From the NCBI GenBank assembly GCA_022865705.1, contig JALHTG010000100.1, positions 1 to 61,255 on the forward strand: a stretch of DNA of 61,255 nt, in the 5' to 3' direction. The position numbers were made by a program, and so were the translations under genes. Origin of the DNA: Candidatus Bathyarchaeota archaeon (GTDB taxonomy: Archaea > Thermoproteota > Bathyarchaeia > 40CM-2-53-6 > JALHTG01). This document shows, one piece after another, positions 9,904 to 19,247 of this stretch (position 1 is the stretch's first letter; the number at the start of each line of letters is the position of its first letter). The notes under the pieces were generated by a model. It ran no database searches. It had not been told where the DNA came from and worked only from the letters and a program-made list of their open reading frames with translations.

Positions 9904-11292
9904 CTATTTTCCTCCTATTACCGCGTTCCTGATTCTTATGTGCGGGCTGCCCATTCCAGTCGTCACAACCTGGCCGGCTTTGCCGCACGATCCTATACTC
10001 ATCTGAAAATCGTTAGCGACACCATCGATGCTCATCAGGGTCTCTAGAGTCAATCCTGAGAGCGAAACATCACTCACTGGTTTGGTTAGTTGACCTTCTT
10101 CTATCAGATATCCTTCTTCGGCGCTGAATTGGAAGGTTCCTTTGGCTGTGTCCACTTGTCCTCCTCTGGATCCTTTCAAGTAGACTCCATAATCTATTCC
10201 TTCGAGAAGTTCCGCAAAACTATGATCGCCCTGTGTTAGGTAAGTGTTGCTCATTCTAACAACGGGCCTATGGATGAAGGATTGGGCCCTGGCTCCTCCG
10301 TTAGGTTTCATACCCAACTGAGCAGCCGCCTCCCGATTCAGAATATAACCTTTCAAGAATCCTTTCTCAATGATAAGACGTTTCTCTGTCGGCACTCCCT
10401 CTGAATCGTAGAGAGATGTTCCCCATCCTCCTGGGTAGGTGGAATCATCATACAGTGTGATGAGATCAGATCCTACTCTTTGCCCCACTTTGTCTTTCAG
10501 CACCGATTCTCCAGTTATCACATGATCTGCCTCAGATGCATGGCCAACAGCCTCATGTGCTAATACTCCCGCGAGTCTCTGATCTGCGATTGCAGTGAAT
10601 CTTCCGCTTGGAGTGTGTGTGGCACCTAGCAGTTTGATAGCTTTGTCAGCGGCCCTCTTCGCTAACCCAAGCGGATCTATCATGCCGAAGAGTTCGAATC
10701 CTGCCTGCATCCCATTTCTCTCTCGAATCGCTCCTACCTTTTCGCCACTCTTTGCAACAGCTACAACCACAATGCTTCCTCTACTTGGCCTTCCCGACAA
10801 GCGAGTTCCCTCACTAGTCGCAAGACAGGATTCCCCACTCGAATCGCTATACGTCACAGTCACACTGACGATTCTTTCATCAATCCTTGCCGCTGCCGAA
10901 GTCTTCAAGGCCAACTTCATCTTCTCATCCATGGACACCGATTGCATCGGTGTCTCAACCTCAGTCACCACAGTTCTCTTTACCTTTGATGCGTCGGCGA
11001 GACGAACCCTCTCTCGGGCATGAAGGGCAATGGCCTTGGCCGCTTTGAAAGCTCCTCGAACAGTCTTGGAGATGTCATCCGACTTTAGCGAAGTGGAAGA
11101 GCCGAATCCCCACACTCCCTTGTACAGAACTCTCACGCCAAGACCCTGATCAACGCCGGAGGCAACTTGATCGAAAGTATCTTGTGTGAGTCTGATCTCC
11201 GTGGAATATGTCCTCTCGAGCCGCACATCGGCATATTCTGCTCCGAGCCTCTGGCAAAGCTTGATCACTCTTTCAGCGATCTCCGTTGACAA
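9904..11292 (-). CDS. tldD: TldD metalloprotease
   Basis: 462 residues. The zinc site is visible as HEAVGHASEAD at residues 246-256. Upstream are the GVRVLYKGVWGF segment and the ASGVDQGLG turn, and downstream the TLYDDSTYPGGWGTSLYDSEG loop and SGLTLETLMSID, all typical of TldD. It is the catalytic subunit of a TldD/TldE peptidase in the cytoplasm and probably acts with the next gene on the strand. No peptide substrate gene is evident nearby. Transcription is divergent from the ATPase A1 gene starting at 11483. Confidence 0.93.
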   Translation of the reverse strand: MSTEIAERVIKLCQRLGAEYADVRLERTYSTEIRLTQDTFDQVASGVDQGLGVRVLYKGVWGFGSSTSLKSDDISKTVRGAFKAAKAIALHARERVRLADASKVKRTVVTEVETPMQSVSMDEKMKLALKTSAAARIDERIVSVTVTYSDSSGESCLATSEGTRLSGRPSRGSIVVVAVAKSGEKVGAIRERNGMQAGFELFGMIDPLGLAKRAADKAIKLLGATHTPSGRFTAIADQRLAGVLAHEAVGHASEADHVITGESVLKDKVGQRVGSDLITLYDDSTYPGGWGTSLYDSEGVPTEKRLIIEKGFLKGYILNREAAAQLGMKPNGGARAQSFIHRPVVRMSNTYLTQGDHSFAELLEGIDYGVYLKGSRGGQVDTAKGTFQFSAEEGYLIEEGQLTKPVSDVSLSGLTLETLMSIDGVANDFQMSIGSCGKAGQVVTTGMGSPHIRIRNAVIGGK

Positions 11293-11482
11293 TGCAGATC
11301 ACTTCAATGACAGTGGAGGTCTTCACTGATTTATTGATTACGAAAAAAGTCGAGATTTGAATCCATGACATGGCGCGCCAAGAAAGCGTCGCAGTGCTGA
11401 TCTCTTAGACTTAAAAGCATGCTGTGGATAATTCGTCTAGCCAAAATTGAGCGGAGAGGATAGGAAACTGAGCCAGACGAAG

Positions 11483-13318
11483 ATGCCAGAAGAATTCGAG
11501 ATAGCACTAGTGACAGACGTAGGAAGCACAACGACGAAAGCACGCCTATTCAAAAAGAAAGGAAACGAGTACAGATTTGTTTCCAGTGGAGAAGCCCCAA
11601 CAACAGTAGAGGCTCCATTTGAAGACGTAACGAGAGGGGTAAGAAATGCAGTTCGAGAAGTGGAGGAGTTAACGGGGCTGCACTTGCTAGAGGAAAAAGG
11701 CATCATATGGCCACGCAAAGCAAACCAAGAAGGCGTCGACATCTATGCAACGACCAGCAGCGCTGGCGGCGGTCTTCAGATGATGGTGGCCGGGGTCGTA
11801 AAGACGATGAGCGCCGAGAGCGCCGAGCGAGCCGCCCTTGGAGCTGGAGCCATCGTCATGGATACCATTGCAGTCGATGACGGAAGAATGCCTCATCAAA
11901 AGATCCAACGAATAAGAACCCTGAGACCTGACATGATCCTAGTTGCCGGTGGCACGGACGGGGGCACCATTACTCATGTTACGGAGATGGCTGAGCTGAT
12001 CGCTGCGGCAGAGCCCAAGGCACGTCTCGGAATAGGCTACGAGCTGCCAATTGTCTATTCAGGTAACAAGGATGCCAGGCCAGCAATCTCCAAGACGTTG
12101 GGTAAGTTTGCTCTGAAGATAGTGGACAACATCAGACCTGTCCTTGAACTTGAAAATACAGAACCTGCCCGAGACGCCATCCACGAACTCTTCATGGAAC
12201 ACGTTATGTCTCATGCTCCAGGTTATGACAAACTGATGAAATGGACTGAAGTCCCGATAATGCCCACTCCAGCAGGGGAAGGACGAATGTTCAGAACCCT
12301 TGCCGAGTTGAGAAGAGTGAACGTGATTGGGGTTGGTTTGGGTGGGGCTACGACTAATGTTTATTCTGTTTATGATGGTAAGTTTGTTCGGACTGTTAGC
12401 GCCAATCTGGGTATGAGCTACAGCATCTGCAACGTCCTGAAAGAAGCCACAATCTCCAACATTATGCGCTGGGTTCCGTTTGATGTTGAACCAGCCATCG
12501 TACGAAACAGATTGCGCAACAAGATGATCAGGCCCACAACCATTCCGCAAACACTAGAAGAACTCGTGGTAGAACATGCAGTGGCTCGCGAAGCCTTGAG
12601 GCTGGGTTTCTTCCATCACAAGCAACTGGCCAGAGGATTGATGGGTGTTCAGAGAGTCAAGACCATGGGAGAGATCTTTGAGCAGAAAGCTGAGGTTGAG
12701 ACCTACATTGACATGATGCATGTGGATTTCTTGGCTGGAACTGGTGGACTTCTTTCTCATGCACCGAGGAGAGCTCAATCTGCGCTTCTCTTGATGGACG
12801 GATTCCAACCTGAAGGCTTGACTAAGCTGGCTCAGGACAGCGTGTTCATGATGCCGCACTTGGGAGTTCTGTCAACCGTCTACCCGAAAGCTTCCCTCGA
12901 GATATTCGAGAAAGACTGCCTGGTGAGGCTTGGAACCTGCATAGCACCTAAAGGAGTACTTGGGAAGGGAGGAAACGCACTGAGCTTCAAGGTTGAACAT
13001 GAGAACCACGTAGTGGAGGACAACATACCGTTTGGGTCAATAAAAGCGGTTCCGCTTGAACCAAACAAGAGCGCCAAGCTAGTTCTCTCTCCAGCAAAAG
13101 ACTTGGACGTAGGAAGGGGCCCGGGCCATGGCTTGGAAACGACCGTTGAAGGAGGAGTTGTCGGATTGATCATTGACTGCAGAGGCAGACCTATCTCAGT
13201 ACCTGAGGATCCCGCGGTTAGAAGGCAAAAGCTTCTCGAATGGTATCAAGCGTTGGATATGTACCCTGAAAGCATCTACGGAAGGATTGGATCAGCAGAG
13301 GTCAAGGGAGGAGATTAG
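11483..13318 (+). CDS. A1: GlmL/MutL-like ASKHA ATPase
   Basis: 611 residues from the ATG at 11483; a TTG at 11447 in frame is possible. The actin-like ATPase signatures are clear: phosphate 1 DVGSTTTKARLF (12-23), LVAGGTDGG as phosphate 2, and VIGVGLGGATTNVYSV as the adenosine/phosphate region. It belongs to the glutamate mutase L (MutL/GlmL) family, but no glutamate mutase subunits are present in this window, so that name should not be read as function. It is translated one base before B1 and belongs to a seven-gene set duplicated in the window; its paralogue A2 is at 15812-17704. Bases 12318-12435 are almost identical to A2. Confidence 0.85.
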   Translation: MPEEFEIALVTDVGSTTTKARLFKKKGNEYRFVSSGEAPTTVEAPFEDVTRGVRNAVREVEELTGLHLLEEKGIIWPRKANQEGVDIYATTSSAGGGLQMMVAGVVKTMSAESAERAALGAGAIVMDTIAVDDGRMPHQKIQRIRTLRPDMILVAGGTDGGTITHVTEMAELIAAAEPKARLGIGYELPIVYSGNKDARPAISKTLGKFALKIVDNIRPVLELENTEPARDAIHELFMEHVMSHAPGYDKLMKWTEVPIMPTPAGEGRMFRTLAELRRVNVIGVGLGGATTNVYSVYDGKFVRTVSANLGMSYSICNVLKEATISNIMRWVPFDVEPAIVRNRLRNKMIRPTTIPQTLEELVVEHAVAREALRLGFFHHKQLARGLMGVQRVKTMGEIFEQKAEVETYIDMMHVDFLAGTGGLLSHAPRRAQSALLLMDGFQPEGLTKLAQDSVFMMPHLGVLSTVYPKASLEIFEKDCLVRLGTCIAPKGVLGKGGNALSFKVEHENHVVEDNIPFGSIKAVPLEPNKSAKLVLSPAKDLDVGRGPGHGLETTVEGGVVGLIIDCRGRPISVPEDPAVRRQKLLEWYQALDMYPESIYGRIGSAEVKGGD

Positions 13319-13319
13319 C

Positions 13320-14450
13320 ATGGCACATGCTTACACGCCCGGCCTGAAGGTCAAGAAGTTCACGATAGTGAGCAAGACGCGGCGATTGCCAATACAGGGC
13401 GAAGTTCTTGTGAAGGAAGGCGACACAGTGAAACATGATCAAGTAGTGGCGAGGACGCAGGTTCCAGGGGAGGTTCACCTGATAAACGTGGCAAACGCAC
13501 TTGGGGTTGATCCCGAGGAAATCAGTCAATTCATGTTGAAAGGCCTAAAGGATCCAGTCGCGAAAAATGAGGTTTTTGCCAAACGTATCTCCTTCTTCGG
13601 TCTCTTCAAATCCTTTGTAAAGTCACCTGTGGATGGCACGATTGAGTTGGTATCTGATGTAACAGGCCAAGTCGCCTTGAGGGAAGCCTACATCCCCGTT
13701 GAAATAACGGCATACATCCCTGGAAAGGTCGTCCATGTGATGCCTAGAGAAGGCGTAACAATCAGGACACCAGCCGCGTTCGTTCAAGGCATTTTTGGCG
13801 TAGGCGGAGAGGCCCATGCACAACTGAAGATGATCGCAAAGTCACCTGATGATGCACTTACCGCACAAATGATCGATTCATCGCACTCAGGCAAAGTCAT
13901 CGTCGGCGGCTCACTGGTTACCGGTGACGCATTGGCCAAAGCTGCAAAAACGGGAGTCAAAGGAATAGTGGTCGGGGGAGTCGAAGATGAAGATCTGATC
14001 AAGTTCCTAGGCTATGAGATAGGAGTCGCAATCACAGGACAGGAAGAAATAGGATTAACTTTGATAATCACCGAAGGCTTCGGCAAGATGAAGATGCCTC
14101 AAAGAACCTTTGACCTGCTCAAATCATTTGACGGAAGAGAAGCATCTGTTAACGGAGCTACACAAATCCGAGCAGGAGTCATCAGGCCTGAGATAGTCAT
14201 AGCTCTAACAGAGAAAGAAGCAAAAGGCTTGGTTGAAGACGAAGAGGAAGCCACCGGCGGGATGACCCCAGGCACCCCGGTCAGAATCATCAGAGATCCA
14301 TATTTTGGCGCCATCGGGCAAGTGGCAGGTCTACCAGTTGAGCTACAGAAGGCAGAAACCGAGTCAGACGTTAGAGTGGTTCAAGTGACGCTTGAAGATG
14401 GACGAAAAGTGATAGTACCTCGAGCCAATGTCGAAATCATAGAGGAATAG
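13320..14450 (+). CDS. B1: barrel-sandwich hybrid / KOW-like partner of the ASKHA ATPase
   Basis: 376 residues from the ATG at 13320, preceded by a good Shine-Dalgarno (GGGAGGAG). Two lipoyl-like barrel-sandwich segments are suggested: RRLPIQGEVLVKEGDTV near residue 20, and ITAYIPGKVVHVMPREGV near residue 135. A glycine-rich middle holds IFGVGGEAHAQ, KVIVGGSLV and GIVVGGVEDEDL. The C-terminus has a KOW/SH3-like strand set with GTPVRIIRDPYFGAIGQV and ends in EIIEE. No lysine in a lipoylation MKM context is seen. It looks soluble. The function is unknown; strict pairing with the ATPase in both copies argues for a complex. Confidence 0.8.
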   Translation: MAHAYTPGLKVKKFTIVSKTRRLPIQGEVLVKEGDTVKHDQVVARTQVPGEVHLINVANALGVDPEEISQFMLKGLKDPVAKNEVFAKRISFFGLFKSFVKSPVDGTIELVSDVTGQVALREAYIPVEITAYIPGKVVHVMPREGVTIRTPAAFVQGIFGVGGEAHAQLKMIAKSPDDALTAQMIDSSHSGKVIVGGSLVTGDALAKAAKTGVKGIVVGGVEDEDLIKFLGYEIGVAITGQEEIGLTLIITEGFGKMKMPQRTFDLLKSFDGREASVNGATQIRAGVIRPEIVIALTEKEAKGLVEDEEEATGGMTPGTPVRIIRDPYFGAIGQVAGLPVELQKAETESDVRVVQVTLEDGRKVIVPRANVEIIEE

Positions 14451-14678
14451 ACCCGCCCGCCTTTGAATTGCCCTTCTCGCGCGCGCCTTTGAAACCCATG
14501 TCTAGCACCAGAACCAACTAGATCAATGGCTAATCGACGCCGTAGCATGAACACATGTATCTCTGGAAAAGCTACATACTTGTAGGACAATGAATGTGAG
14601 TAACCAGTACATTCACTCGGTCCGTAGTTACTGAGGTCGAATCCTGCCCCAGGACAGAGCGGAGTTCGGCCACCTATT

Positions 14679-15809
14679 CTATTCCTCGATTATTTCAACG
14701 TCTGCTCTCGGCACAACGACCGTTCGGCCGTCCTCCAGCTCGACCTGCAAGACTCGAACAGGCGATTCAGTTTCCACTACTTGTAGGTCAACAGGAAGAC
14801 TCACAATCTTACCTATTCGTCCAAAGTCAGGTTCACGTATGATCCGGACTGCCATACCTGGTTCCATACCCTTTTGCGGTACAAAGTCCCCGGATATCCG
14901 CGCGCGGGTTTCTGGACCAAGCTGAGGGACTATTATTTCAGGGCGTATTACTCCTGCCCTGATTTGTGTAGCGCCATTGACTGCCGCTTCCTTCCCCTCT
15001 AGTGTCTTCAGTAGATTGAAAGATCGGTCAGACATTCGCATTCCGCCAAAACCTTCAGTGACTATCAGTGTCAAGCCCACGTTCTCATGCCCCGTTATTG
15101 CGACACCTATCTCGTAACCCAAGAAATCTGACAGGTCCTTATCCTCTATCCCGCCGACGACAATCCCTTTGACACCTACTGAGACGGCCTTCCTCAATGC
15201 ATCCACCCTCACAAGAGATCCACCTACAACAATCTTCCCTGCATGGTCTTCTCTGATCCTGTCCTCCGTCAACATCTCATCCGGCGAATCAACTGCAAAT
15301 GCAATCTGTCCATGGATCTCTCCGCCCAGGCCGAAAATGCCTTGGATCAGCGCACCGCTTGTCCTGACAATCACGCCTTCATTTGGTAGAACCTTCTCGA
15401 TCTTCCCTGGGACATATGCTCTGACCTCAAGAGGAACAGGAGCTTCCACTATAGTCACTTGTCCCGTTAGCTCTGAGATTTGCTGGACTACTCCAGTTGT
15501 GGGTGATGTGGCGACTGATCCGAACATTCCCATGAAGCCTTTCTTTTCAGCTATGACTTCGTCTTTCTTCACGCTGTCGCCAACCTTCTTCCTCACATAC
15601 CTGCCAACATCATCCGGGTCGACGCCCAGAAGATAAACCAGTTTGACAATTTCGACCCCCCCAGGCACTGAGGTTCTTGCGACAATAGTGTCAAAGTCAA
15701 CGGTCTCACCTTCTTTTACCAAGACCTGCCCCGGAATCGGGAGTCTCCTCATCGCGTCGAATATTGTGGAGGCTTTGACCTTGAGCCCCGGCGTATATGC
15801 AAGTGCCAC
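14679..15809 (-). CDS. B2: paralogue of B1
   Basis: 376 residues, exactly the length of B1 and alignable end to end: AYTPGLKVK at the start, RRLPIPGQVLVKEGETV, AYVPGKIEKVLPNEGV, IFGLGGEIHGQ, GIVVGGIEDKDL, and the KOW-like GMAVRIIREPDFGRIGKIV before the same EIIEE end. It starts within a few bases of the A2 stop, preserving the A-B coupling of the first copy. It is convergent with B1, separated by 228 bases without a gene. Confidence 0.8.
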   Translation of the reverse strand: MALAYTPGLKVKASTIFDAMRRLPIPGQVLVKEGETVDFDTIVARTSVPGGVEIVKLVYLLGVDPDDVGRYVRKKVGDSVKKDEVIAEKKGFMGMFGSVATSPTTGVVQQISELTGQVTIVEAPVPLEVRAYVPGKIEKVLPNEGVIVRTSGALIQGIFGLGGEIHGQIAFAVDSPDEMLTEDRIREDHAGKIVVGGSLVRVDALRKAVSVGVKGIVVGGIEDKDLSDFLGYEIGVAITGHENVGLTLIVTEGFGGMRMSDRSFNLLKTLEGKEAAVNGATQIRAGVIRPEIIVPQLGPETRARISGDFVPQKGMEPGMAVRIIREPDFGRIGKIVSLPVDLQVVETESPVRVLQVELEDGRTVVVPRADVEIIEE

Positions 15810-15811
15810 GT

Positions 15812-17704
15812 CTATTTCCTCCTTTCCTGCGGACTCCTTTCAGACATTGATTCGCCCAAGTCCTCTCCGTATCGCTTGATCGACGCTTCAGGGTATGCAT
15901 CAAGCGTAGAGAACCAACGCAACAGCCTTCTCCTACGTTCCTTAGCATCTTCAGGAAGAACCAATGGTCTTCCTCTAGCGTCCATGATCACTCCCACAAC
16001 TCCACCCTCAACATCAGTCGTCATCTTGTTCCCCGGCCCAGCCCCAACATCCAGTTCCTTGGCTGGTTCAATTTCTACAGCTGCGTTCTTTCCTTCCTTC
16101 AGAGGAATTCGATCCATTTCTCCGAACTTCAGAGATTTCTCAACAATGGAGCCGTCGGGCATATTTGCGGTCAGCTTGAGCGCTTCGGCGCCTTCGCTTG
16201 TCGTGCCCCTAACGGCTATGCACGTGCCTATTCTGACTAGACAGTCTTTCTCGAAGATTTCCAATGCGGCCGCTGCGTGGACAGTGGATAGAACTCCTAG
16301 GTGAGGCATCATGAACACGCTGTCCTGGACGAGTTTCGTTACGCCTTCTGGCAGAAAACCGTCTATCAATGCAAGAGCTGTCTGAGCCCGTCTTGGCGCA
16401 TGGGATAACAATCCACCCGTGCCTGCGATCATGCGGATGTACATCATGTCGATGTATGTCTCAGCAAAGGCCCTCTGGTCAAAGATATCTGCAATGGTTC
16501 TTTGGATACGCACTCCTCTAAGGCCTCGAGCCAAAAGCTTGTGGTGCAGAAAGCCCAGCCTCAGAGCCTCTCTTGCAACTGCATGTTCGATAACCAGTTC
16601 GTCGATTGTACGAGGTATGGTTGTAGGTCTAATCATCTTGTTGCGCAAAACATTACGAATCTTGATTTCGTCGAAATCGAAAGGAAGCCACCTTACTATG
16701 TTATTCAGCCCCGCGGAACGCAAAACGTTGCAGATGCTGTAGCTCATACCCAGATTAGCGCTAACAGTCCGAACAAACTTACCATCATAAACAGAATAAA
16801 CATTAGTCGTAGCCCCACCCAAACCAACCCCAATCACGTTCATCTTTCTTCTTTCGGCGAGAGTACGAAACATCCTGCCTTCAGCCGCCGGGGTTGGCAT
16901 TATGGGGATTGGCGTCCACTGCATGAGCTTGTTGTATCCAGGCGCGTGCGACATCACGTGTTCCATGAAAAGCTCGTGGATCGCCTCCCGCGCCGGCTCA
17001 GAGTTCTCAACTTCCAAAGTGGGTCTGATGTTGTCCACGATTGTCAGTGCAAACTTGGAACCCAAGATATCTTCAACCTGCTTCCTCGCTCTATTGTTAC
17101 CAGCGTAAACGACAGGCAGCTGGTAGCCTATACCAAGACGAGACTTCGGCTCAGCTGTTCGAATCATCTCAACTGTCTGGATGACGTGCTCAGTGTCTCC
17201 GCCATCTGTGCCCCCAGCGACTAGAATCATGTCCGGTCTGAGATGCCGCATCATCTCGATCTTTTCATGCAGACGCCTTCCGTCATTAACAGCTATCACG
17301 TCCATGACGATGGCTCCAGCGCCAAGAGCCGCCCGCTCAGCACTCTCCCCAGTCATCATCTTCACAACTCCCGCAACCATCATCTGAAGACCACCACCAG
17401 CACTGCTGGTGGTGACGTAGAGGTCGACTCCTGTCTTTTCGCCTGTCCGTGTGCTAATGATTCCTTCCTCTGAAAGTAACTTGTGCCCTGTCAGCTCCTC
17501 GACTTCTCGAACGGCGTTTCTGACGCCTAGCGTAACATCCTCATAAGGTGCCTCAACTGTAGTAGGGGCTTCTCCACTAGAAACGAATCGATACTCGTCG
17601 CCTTTCTTCATAAAGAACCTGGCCTTGCTCGTCGTGCTTCCGCAGTCAGTCGCGAGGATCACATGGATCTTTTCTGGATCAAGAGAGGCTGTCTGATTTC
17701 CCAC
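15812..17704 (-). CDS. A2: GlmL/MutL-like ASKHA ATPase, paralogue of A1
   Basis: 630 residues from a GTG at 17704. The frame is open to 17812, but a TATA-like element (17747-17756) sits inside that extension and GAGG precedes the GTG, so the shorter form fits better and aligns with A1. Motifs are DCGSTTSKARFF, LVAGGTDGG and VIGVGLGGATTNVYSV. Differences from A1 are spread through the gene except for a 118-base tract (16725-16842) that is one base from identity. Its last codons abut B2. A long reading frame on the opposite strand at about 16502-17224 is only a shadow. Confidence 0.85.
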   Translation of the reverse strand: MGNQTASLDPEKIHVILATDCGSTTSKARFFMKKGDEYRFVSSGEAPTTVEAPYEDVTLGVRNAVREVEELTGHKLLSEEGIISTRTGEKTGVDLYVTTSSAGGGLQMMVAGVVKMMTGESAERAALGAGAIVMDVIAVNDGRRLHEKIEMMRHLRPDMILVAGGTDGGDTEHVIQTVEMIRTAEPKSRLGIGYQLPVVYAGNNRARKQVEDILGSKFALTIVDNIRPTLEVENSEPAREAIHELFMEHVMSHAPGYNKLMQWTPIPIMPTPAAEGRMFRTLAERRKMNVIGVGLGGATTNVYSVYDGKFVRTVSANLGMSYSICNVLRSAGLNNIVRWLPFDFDEIKIRNVLRNKMIRPTTIPRTIDELVIEHAVAREALRLGFLHHKLLARGLRGVRIQRTIADIFDQRAFAETYIDMMYIRMIAGTGGLLSHAPRRAQTALALIDGFLPEGVTKLVQDSVFMMPHLGVLSTVHAAAALEIFEKDCLVRIGTCIAVRGTTSEGAEALKLTANMPDGSIVEKSLKFGEMDRIPLKEGKNAAVEIEPAKELDVGAGPGNKMTTDVEGGVVGVIMDARGRPLVLPEDAKERRRRLLRWFSTLDAYPEASIKRYGEDLGESMSERSPQERRK

Positions 17705-17746
17705 CTTTCTATTCCTCGGTTGAAAGCGTCTACGACGATTCAGGAA

Positions 17747-17756
17747 CTTAAATATC
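17747..17756 (-). promoter_or_regulatory. TATA-like box before A2
   Basis: The minus strand reads GATATTTAAG, followed about 43 bases later by the GTG at 17704. It suggests that A2-B2 can be transcribed apart from the membrane genes upstream on the same strand, and it decides the choice of the shorter start. Confidence 0.45.
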
Positions 17757-17985
17757 TTGTTGAGTCGATGCAACACGTAGTCACGGTAGAGCCCTCTGCT
17801 CTCATTGGTCATGACCCATGAAAACGCACGTCAGAGTTGAACACGAACTGACTTTCGAATTGCGCTCGGTATTCCGCTGACCTATGAGCGCATTCGCCTG
17901 ACACTTTACTCATAGGACTACCGATTCCTGGAAATCGAGATCAGAGTGCATTTTTCGGGAGACACGTGTGATCCTCGGTTTGCGA

Positions 17986-18378
17986 TCAATGCGTTGCTTC
18001 ACTTTTGCTGCGTCTTCTTGCTAGCAAGGTTGCAGCAACGCTGCCTGTCACGAAACAGAAGGAGGACATGATAAACGTTGAAGGTACGGAGGTAGCAAAG
18101 CCGAACACAAAATTGACCAGTGCGGCACTGATGCCAACAAGCAGGCCTATGCGAAGGAAACGTCCCTTACTTCGCTTACAAAGGAGATGAGATGCCAGGA
18201 ATCCACCAGCACTGAAGACAACAAGTGGAATGACTGTGCCAAAGATCAAGACATATGACTGCAAGTACTCATTCGTCTCAAAGGTGAGAAGAAGAAAGTA
18301 GATCCAGAAGGGGACATTTGCCAGTGCACCAGTAGCGAGGTAGTCCTCGAAGACTGGATCGTGACGACTCAAATGCAT
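17986..18378 (-). CDS. G2: small four-helix membrane protein of the duplicated set
   Basis: 130 residues. After a short N-terminus with FEDYLATGALANVPFWIYF come about four hydrophobic helices (roughly 20-40, 47-68, 75-95 and 100-120) with basic loops such as CKRSKGRFLRIG. The motif (F)(D/E)(D/E)YLAxGxLANxP and the helix around GLLVGISAALVNFVFG recur in G1 at 25138, which makes the two homologous despite low identity. It lies 132 bases after F2, and a TATA-like TCTATATAC occurs at about 18448-18457. No known family is recognised. Confidence 0.65.
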   Translation of the reverse strand: MHLSRHDPVFEDYLATGALANVPFWIYFLLLTFETNEYLQSYVLIFGTVIPLVVFSAGGFLASHLLCKRSKGRFLRIGLLVGISAALVNFVFGFATSVPSTFIMSSFCFVTGSVAATLLARRRSKSEATH

Positions 18379-18510
18379 GACCGACTCAAAATGACGGTTC
18401 TTGTCCTTAAAGAACTACCTGCGACAGTTCGCCAGCGCCAAGATCTTGTATATAGACTCCGTTCTCAGTAAGGAAGAGTGAAAAAAAGAGGGAGATAGGG
18501 CTTACCGCCC

Positions 18511-19236
18511 TTACTTCTTGGTTTTCTTCTCTCTTTGGCCTTGTAGTGTAGCAACAACCAGTATGAGCGCGGCAATGCCTATGAATGAAGTATAGTCCCG
18601 AAGTAGGTTCTTGTAGACTCCGATGAACAGATTCATTCTCGTCATTACAGTGTTGCCAAATGCAGAGCCGAACGCAATCATCATCGTCCAGCGACCGATG
18701 ATCCCCAGCTTGCTAGTGGCCTTTCCAAGCGCTGATTCGGGTGGGAGCGAGAAGAAGAAGTATGACAACGTTCCGAGCACCATGATGATTATGAGCCAGT
18801 TGTTGATTGTGTCCATCGCCAGAAATCCAAGTGTTGGATGAACAACGACTAGCGGGAGAGTGATCGTGGATACGATTTGCACCAGGAACTGCGCCGAAAT
18901 GGTGCCGCTCATCGCGAGTCCCATTCCTGCTCCCGTGATCATTGCAATTGGAAATCTATAGAGCCAGAAATACTTCTTCGAGAAGAAGAAGACAAAAAGC
19001 ATTCCTAGCAGTAGTGGGACAATCATTAGCGTGTTCTTGCCCGTCAGTATGGGCGCAATAGCGGTCATTCGTATGTATCCGTATGCGACTGCTGCAGTGT
19101 ACCCAATGGCCACCGCGAGATATGTGTGCTCTGCGAACTTGAAGAACACATTGTCACGGTAGGTGAAGCTGTAGGCTCCCAGAGCAAATAGGGCGTAAGC
19201 GTAGATGCCTAGCATCGTAACCAAATCTGCTGCCAT
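18511..19236 (-). CDS. F2: polytopic membrane protein of the duplicated set
   Basis: 241 residues with about seven predicted helices. A signature FVFFFSKKYFWLYRFP at about residues 81-96 is nearly identical in F1 (VFFFSKKYFWIYRIP). A second shared stretch is GRWTMMIAFGSAFG near residue 180. The C-terminus is basic (EKKTKK), which suggests a cytoplasmic end. It follows E2 by 11 bases, in the same order as copy 1. No domain name is recognised; it is expected to sit in a membrane complex with C, D, E and G. Confidence 0.7.
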   Translation of the reverse strand: MAADLVTMLGIYAYALFALGAYSFTYRDNVFFKFAEHTYLAVAIGYTAAVAYGYIRMTAIAPILTGKNTLMIVPLLLGMLFVFFFSKKYFWLYRFPIAMITGAGMGLAMSGTISAQFLVQIVSTITLPLVVVHPTLGFLAMDTINNWLIIIMVLGTLSYFFFSLPPESALGKATSKLGIIGRWTMMIAFGSAFGNTVMTRMNLFIGVYKNLLRDYTSFIGIAALILVVATLQGQREKKTKK

Positions 19237-19247
19237 ATCTAATCCCC

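Noticed and set aside
11483-13318. Glutamate mutase accessory role for A1 and A2
   Set aside because: The family name suggests it, but no glutamate mutase S or E subunit or other B12-dependent mutase is in the window, and the genes are tied to membrane proteins.
14630-14660. T-arm-like GGTCGAATCC between B1 and B2
   Set aside because: The flanking bases cannot form a T-stem or an acceptor stem on either strand.
16502-17224. A long plus-strand reading frame (240 residues)
   Set aside because: It lies fully antisense to the conserved ATPase A2 gene, lacks any family pattern and mirrors codon bias of the real gene.
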